A DNA stretch of 14,855 nucleotides from an uncultured Ruminococcus sp. GTDB taxonomy: Bacteria > Bacillota > Clostridia > Oscillospirales > Ruminococcaceae. Positions 1 to 6,520 of this stretch are shown one piece after another (position 1 is the first letter of the stretch; every line of letters begins with the position of its first letter). The stretch is taken from positions 1-14,855 of the forward strand of contig CANQCJ010000033.1 of the NCBI GenBank assembly GCA_947589205.1, in the 5' to 3' direction. The notes beneath the pieces are model-generated. The model was not told the DNA's origin, ran no database searches, and worked only from the letters and a program-made list of their open reading frames with translations. Made by a program: the position numbers and the translations under genes.

Positions 1-466
1 CCTGCGCGGCGGTCGTTTTCGTATCGGTAACGCCCTTTTGATATTTGATGATATCCGACAAAATATCCGAGAAAAAAGCGGCTCTTTCATACGGCTTTTC
101 CGCGCTGCATTTTTTTGAAGCTTCATTATAAAGCTCGATAATATTCCTGTCGGGCTTTGTGTATTCGGACGGATAGAGATAACAGGGCATATAGTCTGTT
201 TTCGGCTTTGACAGGTCCGTTTCGGCGCAGCCGTTTACCTCAAAATCGAGGAACCTGTGCTCCTTGCTCATATATCCGGCGGTTACGTTATTTCCGAACG
301 GATCGACTGTATTTTTTGTCGGCACAAACGGAGAAATGCTCAGCTGACAATTTAAAATATGCTGAGACGCGCTTTCAATCGGTATACAGCGAAGCGCGAA
401 GGAGTGGTCGTGGACGTAGTTGTCAAAGGTTAATTTTGTAGAAAAAGAGAAATTAAGCTTTTTCAT
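1..466 (-). CDS. Transglutaminase-like protein, N-terminal part (cut by window edge)
   Basis: The frame is open from ATG at 466 to the window edge, giving 155 codons of a longer protein. It begins MKKLNFSFSTKLTFDNYVHD and resembles the beta-rich N-terminal domain that precedes the papain-like transglutaminase core in bacterial transglutaminase-like proteins. The last visible residues (YQKGVTDTKTTAAQ) match the stretch just before the catalytic-cysteine loop, so the Cys-His-Asp triad lies outside the window and activity cannot be judged. The start is well supported: GGAGG lies 6-7 bases upstream, inside the end of the alpha-E gene, and the ATGA overlap (463-466) implies translational coupling. 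Family knowledge: such proteins recur beside alpha-E and circularly permuted ATP-grasp genes, exactly as here. The substrate is unknown. Family call fairly sure, function inferred. Confidence 0.85.
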   Translation of the reverse strand, partial: MKKLNFSFSTKLTFDNYVHDHSFALRCIPIESASQHILNCQLSISPFVPTKNTVDPFGNNVTAGYMSKEHRFLDFEVNGCAETDLSKPKTDYMPCYLYPSEYTKPDRNIIELYNEASKKCSAEKPYERAAFFSDILSDIIKYQKGVTDTKTTAAQ

Positions 467-1188
467 GCCGCACCTCCGTCAAAAATACTGTTTACCAGCG
501 ATATAGCTTCAAATTCTTTACCTATGTATTTTTCCGAAAGTATCATATCCATAAGCTCTTCAAGAACATTTTTGTTGTATCTGTAGGGCGTATTCTCCGG
601 GATCCGTTTTAAAAATCCGCACATTCTTTCGGCCTCCGCAAGAATTTTATCACTGCGGTATTTAAGTCTCAAATAAAGCTCAACGCGTTCAACGGATTTC
701 GCGCAAAGGAAAATATCGCGTATTTCCTCATTGTAAACGCGGTCGATAAAGCAGCCGTAAAATCCGTAGAGGATATCCTCGAGCGGCATCAATGCTACGA
801 CAAGTCCCTGCGGAGCGGTTTCCGCGCTTTTAAGCTTATCCTTTGCAAGCTGCAAATAAGCGAGCGAATCGGTAGAGATCGCTTCGCGCAGCTCGATCCC
901 GTTGTCATAAGCGCGCTCGAGACTGTACGCCGCCGAGCAGAAGTTGTTTTTATCAAAAATAAAGCTGCGGAAAAAAGCTTTGTAATCGCCGTAAATATCA
1001 TTAAGTCCAAAGCATTCAAGATATTTTTTGTAATGCTGCGGGTCGCGGTCGATGACCTTATCGTAAAGTCTTTCAAGCGATTTTAAAGTCGTAAAAGCCC
1101 TTTCCGCATAGCGTCCGAGCCAATAAATACGGCTGCCCTGTTCTTTTGAAATACTGCATTTGCAGCTTTGCATCATAACATTACCCAT
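463..1188 (-). CDS. Alpha-E domain protein (DUF403 family)
   Basis: The 241-residue protein is all-helical by composition. Its N-terminal signature SRIYWLGRYAERA (about residues 19-31) is diagnostic of the alpha-E family, whose members sit beside ATP-grasp and transglutaminase genes. No biochemical activity is established for the family; a role in a peptide-ligase pathway is a prediction from gene neighbourhoods. The start is ambiguous. ATG at 1188 has AAGGA only 3-4 bases upstream and overlaps the end of the ATP-grasp gene by 16 bases. ATGs at 1176 and 1173 would give a start that nearly abuts or overlaps the upstream TGA. Residues 1-5 are not conserved enough to decide. The stop overlaps the next gene's start (ATGA). 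There is no signal peptide or membrane segment, so it is probably cytoplasmic. Confidence 0.9.
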   Translation of the reverse strand: MGNVMMQSCKCSISKEQGSRIYWLGRYAERAFTTLKSLERLYDKVIDRDPQHYKKYLECFGLNDIYGDYKAFFRSFIFDKNNFCSAAYSLERAYDNGIELREAISTDSLAYLQLAKDKLKSAETAPQGLVVALMPLEDILYGFYGCFIDRVYNEEIRDIFLCAKSVERVELYLRLKYRSDKILAEAERMCGFLKRIPENTPYRYNKNVLEELMDMILSEKYIGKEFEAISLVNSIFDGGAA

Positions 1189-2495
1189 GTGTCCTTAAAG
1201 CCTCCTCCTTGCGATGAGTTTACTACGAATGAATCGGGATCGCGTGAAAATCTTGTCAGTCCCGAAGCCCATACGCGCGCAGCTTCTCCGGAAAGCACGA
1301 ACGCTCTCAGATCTGCCTTGCGCATTACCTGTCCGCCGTTTTCAAGTATCGGCAGATCCTTGAAATCAATTACCTCCTGAGCTATAAAACGGCGCGGTTC
1401 ATTTATGATAGTCTGTTTGAACTCCTTCAGCTTTTCTTCACTGAGATCTCTTCCGAAAACGACTCCGTAACCGCCCGCTTCAGCCACGTCCTTTATAACG
1501 AGCTTGTCAATGTTGTTGATAACATACTCTCTGTCCTCTTCATAGAAAGGCAGATAAGTAGGAGCGTTTTTCAATATCGCTTTTTCGCCGAGATAGTATT
1601 CTGTCATTTTCGGCACAAAATAGTAAATTCCCTTATCGTCCGCAACGCCGTTTCCGAGAGCGTTTATGATAGCGACATTGCTGCTGCGGTAAGCCTCCAT
1701 AAGATTCGGTATACCGATAAGCGACTGAGAATTAAAGGTCAGCGGGTCGAGATATTCGTCGGAGATCCTGCGGTAGAGCGTGCCTATCCTTGTTTTTCCG
1801 CCGGAGTAGGTTTTCTGCCAGAGTATATTGTCCTCAACAAAAAGCTCGTCGTTCTGAACGAGAGCCGCGCCGGTAAGCTCGGCGAGATAGGAATGCTCAA
1901 AATATGCGGCGTTAAAACGTCCGGGAGTGAGGATCGCATTTATTCCGCCGCGGTTTACGAAATCCATCGTATCCTTTAGAAGCTTTGCATAATTGCGGTT
2001 GTCAACGATACCGTTTTTAGAAAAAACATCAGGCGCAGCCGCTCTTGTCAGCTCTCTTGCGATGAGCGGATAGGAAGCCCCCGAAGGGATACGCAGATTG
2101 TCCTCGAGTATGTACCATTCGCCGTCTTTTCCCTCAACAAGGTCGATGCCGGAAATGTGGCTGTAAATACTCTCCGGCGGAGTTATCCCCTCGCACTGCG
2201 GAAGATAACCGCTTGAAATGTAAACAAAATCCTCCGGAACTATCCCGTCGCGTATAATATTTTTTTCATGATAAATGTCATAAAGAAATTTATTCAGCGC
2301 ATTCGCCCGCTGAACGAGACCTTTTTCAATGACCTTGAATTTTTCCGCGTCGATTATTCTCGGGATAGGGTCGAACGGAAAGAATTGTTCTTTAAACTGA
2401 CCGTTCTTATAGACCCCGAATTTAACGCCGTACCTGCGAAGCAGATGATTTATCTCGTCTGCATTTGTGATAGGCAGCATCAGCTTATCATTCAT
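1173..2495 (-). CDS. Circularly permuted ATP-grasp protein (DUF404/DUF407 type)
   Basis: The 440-residue protein carries the hallmarks of the circularly permuted ATP-grasp type 2 family: EDNLRIPSGASY (131-142), the ALGNGVADDKGIYYFVP block (279-295), KDVAEAGGYGVVFG (335-348, glycine-rich nucleotide-binding loop), KADLRAFV (393-400) and a C-terminal VNSSQGGGFKDTWVM block (425-439). ATP-grasp enzymes join a carboxylate to an amine through an acyl-phosphate. The substrate of this subfamily is not established, although amide ligation in a small peptide pathway has been predicted from neighbourhoods. It is the first gene of an operon with the alpha-E gene (16-base overlap) and the transglutaminase-like gene. 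AGAGGTG lies 7 bases before ATG 2495. A promoter and a terminator-like hairpin precede it. Length and motifs look complete, so the protein is probably active and cytoplasmic. Confidence 0.95.
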   Translation of the reverse strand: MNDKLMLPITNADEINHLLRRYGVKFGVYKNGQFKEQFFPFDPIPRIIDAEKFKVIEKGLVQRANALNKFLYDIYHEKNIIRDGIVPEDFVYISSGYLPQCEGITPPESIYSHISGIDLVEGKDGEWYILEDNLRIPSGASYPLIARELTRAAAPDVFSKNGIVDNRNYAKLLKDTMDFVNRGGINAILTPGRFNAAYFEHSYLAELTGAALVQNDELFVEDNILWQKTYSGGKTRIGTLYRRISDEYLDPLTFNSQSLIGIPNLMEAYRSSNVAIINALGNGVADDKGIYYFVPKMTEYYLGEKAILKNAPTYLPFYEEDREYVINNIDKLVIKDVAEAGGYGVVFGRDLSEEKLKEFKQTIINEPRRFIAQEVIDFKDLPILENGGQVMRKADLRAFVLSGEAARVWASGLTRFSRDPDSFVVNSSQGGGFKDTWVML

Positions 2496-2524
2496 CTTTT
2501 TACACCTCTTTGTAAAATATAAAT

Positions 2525-2558
2525 AAAAAGACGCTTACAGACCAAAGTCCGAAGCGCC
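2525..2558 (-). promoter_or_regulatory. Terminator-like hairpin in the ATP-grasp leader (possible attenuator)
   Basis: Read on the minus strand, 2558-2547 pairs with 2542-2530 (12 pairs, one bulged base, loop UUUG) and is followed by UUUUUAUUU. It lies between the promoter at 2603-2631 and the ribosome binding site at 2503-2509. A transcript for the operon must therefore pass an intrinsic-terminator-like structure before the first start codon, as in transcription attenuation. A-rich sequence on the other side also allows weak termination on the plus strand, but no plus-strand gene ends here. The apical part resembles the hairpin at 8401-8432. Confidence 0.6.
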
Positions 2559-2602
2559 GTTGCTTTTTAATATATTCTTATTTTCTAAAATATTCTGATT
2601 AT

Positions 2603-2631
2603 ATTATAGAACTTTAATTTCAAAATGTCAA
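2603..2631 (-). promoter_or_regulatory. Sigma-A type promoter of the ATP-grasp operon
   Basis: TTGACA (2631-2626), a 17-base spacer and TATAAT (2608-2603) all match consensus exactly. Transcription would start near 2596, giving a leader of about 100 bases that contains the hairpin at 2530-2558. Confidence 0.85.
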
Positions 2632-2760
2632 GTGGTTTTTGGAATTTAAAGAAAAAGTAACAAAAATCGTTTAATTGATACAATTTTTGTTCTATATCAA
2701 CAGAAAAAACTGTAGCTTTTGTATGGCTCAAAATTTAAAATAATTCCGTGATTTCAGCAT
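2632..2760. other. AT-rich intergenic stretch without a gene
   Basis: This is very AT-rich spacer between the ABC operon terminator and the next promoter. It contains one perfect 9-base inverted repeat (AACAAAAAT at 2659-2667 and ATTTTTGTT at 2683-2691, 15 bases apart). No U-tract, ribosome binding site or convincing ORF accompanies it, so it may be only a by-product of base composition. Confidence 0.4.
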
Positions 2761-2794
2761 AAAAAAAGCCGCCCTGCTTTCTTGCAAAACGGCT
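2761..2794 (-). terminator. Rho-independent terminator of the lipoprotein/ABC operon
   Basis: On the minus strand an 11-pair stem (2794-2784 with 2777-2767, including G-U pairs, loop AAGAAA) runs into a tract of U's at 2767-2761. It lies 47 bases after the ATPase stop codon and closes the operon. Confidence 0.92.
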
Positions 2795-2841
2795 GAATAG
2801 TTTTCCTGATAAAAACACCTCGCCTCAAAAGCGCAGTAATA

Positions 2842-3480
2842 TCAGCTTATCCTCTGAATGACCCCCTTATCCATCTCATGCACCGTCTCACACAAAACAG
2901 AAATATCCTCCGCCGAATGAGAGCAAAGCAGTATGGTCTTGCCCTGCTCCTTGTAGGAGAGCAGATACTCGCGCATTTCGCCAACTCCGTCCTTGTCAAG
3001 TCCGTTGAACGGCTCGTCAAGAATGAGTATGTGAGGATTTTCCATGATCGCCTGCGCAAGTCCCAGACGCTGGCGCATACCGAGCGAATATTTTCTGACA
3101 TGACGCTTCAGCTCCGGGTCAAGCCCGACTTGCTTCATGCTTCTTTTGATCTCTTCTTTTCCAATTTTGTTGTTAAGCCCCGCAAGCAGCTTTAGATTTT
3201 TGTACCCGGAATAATACGGAATAAATCCCGGAGTTTCAATTATTATCCCAATATCCTTCGGAAAATCAACGTCCTTGCCGACGCGCTTTCCGTCAACGGT
3301 TATCTCGCCCATTGTCGGCTTGATAAATCCGCAGATACACTTCATCAGCATAGTCTTTCCGCTGCCGTTTCGACCGATAAGACCGTGAATTTTACCCTGC
3401 TCAAAGCTAACGTTTATGTTCTTTAAAATTTCAGTTTTGCCGAGCGTAAGTGATACATTTTCTACTTTTATTATCTCCAT
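2842..3480 (-). CDS. ABC transporter ATP-binding protein (ABC-2 / BcrA type)
   Basis: The 212-residue cytoplasmic ATPase is complete: Walker A GRNGSGKT (36-43), ABC signature YSLGMRQRLGLAQAI (131-145), Walker B ILILDE (151-156) with D-loop residues GLD (160-162), and switch histidine in CSHS (H188). The usual Q-loop glutamine region reads IIETPGF (80-86), the variant seen in BcrA-like exporter ATPases. AGGTG lies 6 bases before ATG 3480 and overlaps the stop of the permease gene, so the two are closely coupled (10-base gap). It is the last gene of the operon and would energise the two ABC-2 permeases upstream. ATPases of this group drive export or self-protection pumps. The substrate here is unknown. 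Confidence 0.96.
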   Translation of the reverse strand: MEIIKVENVSLTLGKTEILKNINVSFEQGKIHGLIGRNGSGKTMLMKCICGFIKPTMGEITVDGKRVGKDVDFPKDIGIIIETPGFIPYYSGYKNLKLLAGLNNKIGKEEIKRSMKQVGLDPELKRHVRKYSLGMRQRLGLAQAIMENPHILILDEPFNGLDKDGVGEMREYLLSYKEQGKTILLCSHSAEDISVLCETVHEMDKGVIQRIS

Positions 3481-3490
3481 TTTCTACACC

Positions 3491-4363
3491 TCAGATCGCT
3501 GTTTCGCTGACGTTGTCATAGTTGAATTTTTTTATTCCTATCACGCAGAAAATTATAAGTACGGTAATAAACGTCAGCAGATAAATTACCGAAAACCTCA
3601 TTGAAATGACCGGCTGACGGAAATATTTTGTATAGTGCAGCCAGATAAGCGAATTTGCCATGGGCATCGTCCACATAAGATTTGTTTTGATAGAACAAAA
3701 CGCAGTGCCGAGAGAAATTATCACGCCGCAAAGCACGAAGCCCAGGGTCTTTTGCTTGACGAGCGAAAAGGAGAGCAGGATAAGTCCTATTATTATCAGA
3801 TATGCAAAAACCAGAATATAGCTCAACACCGCAGCCGAGAATACCTCGGTCTGATTGTACAGGTTTTCGGGCAGAAGCTGTACTCCGAAATTGCCCGATC
3901 TTTCGGGGAAGGTCTGCGCAAATTTTGTCGCGACATTGCTCCAGCCGTTGTACCAGAAGCCCTTTGAAAGTATCGGTATTACCGCGCCTAAAAATATCAC
4001 CGCAAGAAAAGCCAACGCCATAAGGATAAGCTTTAAAATTTGTCCTAAAAGCCAATTCATTCGCCCGACTCTGTGTATATAAAAGACGGTATTTGTATCT
4101 ATTTTCGGAAAATCCGCAATAAGTGTAAGAAAAACGAGCGGTATTATCAGCAGTATAGCTCCCGAATTTGCGATCGCTATAAACGGCTCTAAAATGTTGA
4201 GCGGTTCATTCATAAGCTCTGCGTTTGCAAGCAGCGGCTCTATCGCGAAGCTGTAAATAAATATAAGCAGCACAGCTAAAATTATCATTCGCGCATCGCA
4301 TACCCATTTTACAAATTCGACCTTTGCCAAGGAAAAAATTTTTTTCAGACTGATATTTTTCAT
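3491..4363 (-). CDS. ABC-2 type transporter permease
   Basis: From ATG 4363 the protein is about 290 residues with roughly six hydrophobic segments: one after the N-terminal amphipathic stretch ending VEFVKWVCDAR, one around PLVFLTLIA, one near LILMALAFLAVIFLGAV, two closely spaced segments in SYILVFAYLIIIGLILL and FVLCGVIISLGTAF, and a final VIYLLTFITVLIIFCVIG. I chose ATG 4363 over the longer TTG frame from 4390 because AAGGGGG lies 7 bases upstream of it, and because the longer form would run into the preceding gene. The preceding stop is only two bases away, and the ATPase follows after 10 bases. This is the membrane half of an exporter. The partner permease (4366-5213) is frameshifted, so this subunit might work alone or the pump may be impaired. 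Confidence 0.9.
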   Translation of the reverse strand: MKNISLKKIFSLAKVEFVKWVCDARMIILAVLLIFIYSFAIEPLLANAELMNEPLNILEPFIAIANSGAILLIIPLVFLTLIADFPKIDTNTVFYIHRVGRMNWLLGQILKLILMALAFLAVIFLGAVIPILSKGFWYNGWSNVATKFAQTFPERSGNFGVQLLPENLYNQTEVFSAAVLSYILVFAYLIIIGLILLSFSLVKQKTLGFVLCGVIISLGTAFCSIKTNLMWTMPMANSLIWLHYTKYFRQPVISMRFSVIYLLTFITVLIIFCVIGIKKFNYDNVSETAI

Positions 4364-4365
4364 GC

Positions 4366-4755
4366 TCACGCCCCCTTGTCGGTGCGGCAATTCATTATCA
4401 GCACAAATCCCAAAAATAAGATCAGAATATACGCCGCGTTAAAAATAAAGGTCATTTTAACCTTGTCGTTAAATTCATCGAACCACGAAATTACCGTTAT
4501 CGAATCCGGGCTGAAAGGACTTAACCTGTCGAATACTTCAAAATCGCCGTGCGCAAAACCGTTTGTCACAGCCTTTGAGATAGCCGTGGTCCGTACATAA
4601 TCGAACAAAAACGGCAGGCAGGTTATTATATATGGATTTTTGCAGAACGAGCAGATAAAAAATGCAGGCATGACCGAGACCGCTCCGTAGAAAAACGCCG
4701 AGATAAGCGTTCTGAAAACGGTCAAGACCTCGCCGTCAGGAAGAAAAAATTTCAT
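4366..4755 (-). CDS. ABC-2 permease, C-terminal part of a frameshifted gene
   Basis: The frame encodes 129 residues with two or three hydrophobic segments (TLISAFFYGAVSVMPAFFIC, residues 17-36; IITCLPFLF; and the last, FIFNAAYILILFLGFVLIM). It begins MKFFLPDGEVLTVFRTLISA, which reads like the middle, not the beginning, of a permease of about 280 residues. The ORF at 4752-5213 supplies the matching first half. GAGGAG sits directly against this ATG with no spacer, so independent initiation looks poor. Reading the junction with a shift (MI-SSEE-MKFFLPDG) restores one continuous protein of about 282 residues, close to the 290 of its neighbour. It is therefore best seen as the second half of a broken gene, unless ribosomal frameshifting or a sequencing error is involved. 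Confidence 0.8.
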   Translation of the reverse strand: MKFFLPDGEVLTVFRTLISAFFYGAVSVMPAFFICSFCKNPYIITCLPFLFDYVRTTAISKAVTNGFAHGDFEVFDRLSPFSPDSITVISWFDEFNDKVKMTFIFNAAYILILFLGFVLIMNCRTDKGA

Positions 4756-5213
4756 CTCCTCGGATGAAATATCATAGGAAAAACGGCATACGCAAATATC
4801 CCGAATAGCGCAGTTCCCAGCATTACCGCAAGTCCTCCGCTTACAAATGCGGCTGTAAATTTTGAAAAATAATATCTGTATTTTCCTGTGCGGGTGATAG
4901 TAGATCTCATAAGTCCGCTGTTGCGTTCGGCGCAGAAGGTCATCATAAACGGAAATGCCGTGATTATCGGGATAAACATTGAAACATATCCCGTAAGTCC
5001 GCTTCGCAGGACGTTGACCGATGCAAATTCACGATATGAAAGTATCGTTTCCCTATCGAGTGCGGTCATAGATTCAAATAACGAATAGGTCCTTGAATCT
5101 GTCGTATCGGTGTATACGCTTGCCGTAAAGCAGAGCAGCATAGTTACAAGGGCTGCGCCGAAAAAGCCGAGGTTTATTATACTTTTGTTTAGGTCGCATT
5201 TTACAGCTTTCAT
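4752..5213 (-). CDS. ABC-2 permease, N-terminal part of a frameshifted gene
   Basis: The frame encodes 153 residues: a hydrophobic segment at about 14-32 (NLGFFGAALVTMLLCFTASV), a long extracytoplasmic loop, a segment at YVSMFIPIITAFPFMMTF, the cytoplasmic CAERNSGLMRSTITRTG motif typical of ABC-2 permeases in Clostridia, and a third segment in FVSGGLAVMLGTALFGIF. It ends abruptly in FPMIFHPRR at a TGA that overlaps the next ATG (ATGA, 4752-4755). Family members of this type continue for another 130 residues, which are found in the next frame. An apparent two-base insertion (ATATTTCATCC in place of ATATCATCC) would explain the break. The ATG at 5213 is preceded by a weak GAGATG site, 27 bases after the lipoprotein stop. 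Confidence 0.82.
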   Translation of the reverse strand: MKAVKCDLNKSIINLGFFGAALVTMLLCFTASVYTDTTDSRTYSLFESMTALDRETILSYREFASVNVLRSGLTGYVSMFIPIITAFPFMMTFCAERNSGLMRSTITRTGKYRYYFSKFTAAFVSGGLAVMLGTALFGIFAYAVFPMIFHPRR

Positions 5214-5240
5214 TTGTGTTCACATCTCATATTTGCCATC

Positions 5241-6416
5241 TCACTTTATCAGCGCACCCGTGTCAAATTCGTATTCAAGCTCTCCGTTTTCAGCGTCTAT
5301 ATAGATATATTTTTGAACGTCTCCCCACTCGGGCTGCAATTCATCTTCAGACACATCGAATGCAAATTCCCATACAAGACGGCTGTCATAATCAATGCCC
5401 GCAGCATAAGGGGCTTGATGATTGTCGACATAATCATAATCGGGAGAAAGCGTATATTTCAAATTAATATCGCTGATCTCCATTGGCACGGCAAAATCGG
5501 TAAACGTCGCTTCGAGATGACCCATAGCGCTTGTCAGCGAAACAATATTTTCAATAAAATGATCTTCGTTCGGAATGACCGTTCCCGTACCGTTGGTAAG
5601 GCTTGAGATCTCGTCCTTTTTGAACATCTGCATAAGAATACTGTGAGTTGAATATTTTACTTTGGTATCGCCGTCAATGGTTTCGGTGACCTGCGCAAGG
5701 CTGTCAAGCAATGCGCCCTTGTATAATTCCTCTGCAAATATCTGATACGAGTATATACCATCATTGTTTTTTCTTGCAATAATAGTTTTTACTTTAATTT
5801 CAAATTCGGGACAAACGTCCGCATAATTTTCATCTAACCACTTCTGTGCATATTCAGCCGCCTGCTGTATCGAAACATTCTCGCCTTCAAGCGCATAGCT
5901 GTCCGTCAGATCCTCGTTTCTGTCAACATGATAAATTTTAATGCGGTTTCCTCCCACGAACATATCGTCAAATGCCCGGGGCTTTACAAAGCAAATAAAA
6001 CCGTTATCTCCAACACAGCCGTAAATTTTTTGGCTTTCATCTGTAAAACTGTAGGAAACCATTCCGTCAGGACCGGTTTCTTTTACTATGCTTTCCTTTG
6101 ACAACGTGTCCGTATTAAAAAAGCGAGAGAAAATATCCTGATAATTTTCTTCAAAGCTTTCCGTCTGTTTAAAGCTGCACTGCAAATATTCATCGGGTAA
6201 GGATACGTCTAGATCGTTGGCAAATGTGAAATTTGAGTAGTCATAGGACAATGCCTTTTTCGTATCGTCCTTTAGCTCTCCGACAGGTATATACTGAATT
6301 TCCTGTATCGGGTTAGCTTCCTTTTTTTCACTTCGTGAATTGTTTTGTATGTTGCCCGGAGTTTTAGCACAGCCTGCAAGCAATAAAACTGAAAGTAAAA
6401 TTGATATTTTTTTCAT
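5241..6416 (-). CDS. Predicted lipoprotein of unknown function (operon with ABC-2 exporter)
   Basis: From ATG 6416 the protein has about 391 residues. I prefer this start to the upstream ATG at 6425 or TTG at 6431 because GGAG lies 9 bases before it and because it gives a normal signal peptide, MKKISILLSVLLLAGC, with lipobox LLAGC and lipidated Cys16. The mature part is hydrophilic and would be anchored outside the membrane. The C-terminal YIYIDAENGELEYEF resembles the aspartate/glycine turn of PepSY-like or YycI-like repeats, but I cannot assign a family. It shares CAK-x-P-x-N after the lipidation site and a similar C-terminus with the upstream lipoprotein (6521-7684), so the two are probably distant paralogues. 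It has its own consensus promoter and leads the ABC-2 genes. An internal segment is duplicated at 7806-8126. Confidence 0.88.
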   Translation of the reverse strand: MKKISILLSVLLLAGCAKTPGNIQNNSRSEKKEANPIQEIQYIPVGELKDDTKKALSYDYSNFTFANDLDVSLPDEYLQCSFKQTESFEENYQDIFSRFFNTDTLSKESIVKETGPDGMVSYSFTDESQKIYGCVGDNGFICFVKPRAFDDMFVGGNRIKIYHVDRNEDLTDSYALEGENVSIQQAAEYAQKWLDENYADVCPEFEIKVKTIIARKNNDGIYSYQIFAEELYKGALLDSLAQVTETIDGDTKVKYSTHSILMQMFKKDEISSLTNGTGTVIPNEDHFIENIVSLTSAMGHLEATFTDFAVPMEISDINLKYTLSPDYDYVDNHQAPYAAGIDYDSRLVWEFAFDVSEDELQPEWGDVQKYIYIDAENGELEYEFDTGALIK

Positions 6417-6472
6417 TTTTGTCATCTCCAAAAAAATTGTTTTTTTCTGATTTTTTAATTGTTCTTTCTTAA

Positions 6473-6501
6473 ATTATATCATTAAAAAGATATGATGTCA
6501 A
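6473..6501 (-). promoter_or_regulatory. Promoter of the lipoprotein/ABC-2 operon
   Basis: TTGACA (6501-6496), 17 bases and TATAAT (6478-6473) match consensus exactly. The -35 begins only 20 bases after the stop of the preceding lipoprotein gene, with no terminator between them, so read-through from upstream may add to expression. The sequence from -35 to the leader AAGAACA resembles the promoter at 8136-8164, consistent with shared ancestry. Confidence 0.85.
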
Positions 6502-6520
6502 GCCGATTTCACTGATTTTC

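Noticed and set aside
2659..2691. Inverted repeat AACAAAAAT/ATTTTTGTT as a terminator or operator
   Set aside because: The stem is only A-T rich apart from one pair, the loop is long and no U-tract or adjacent gene end matches. It is likely due to composition.
4364..4390. TTG-started N-terminal extension of the permease at 3491
   Set aside because: The extension overlaps the preceding gene and lacks its own spacing. ATG 4363 has a well-placed AAGGGGG and gives a normal permease N-terminus.
6417..6431. Upstream TTG or ATG starts for the lipoprotein at 5241
   Set aside because: They overlap the GGAG ribosome binding site itself. ATG 6416 is correctly spaced and starts the signal peptide directly.
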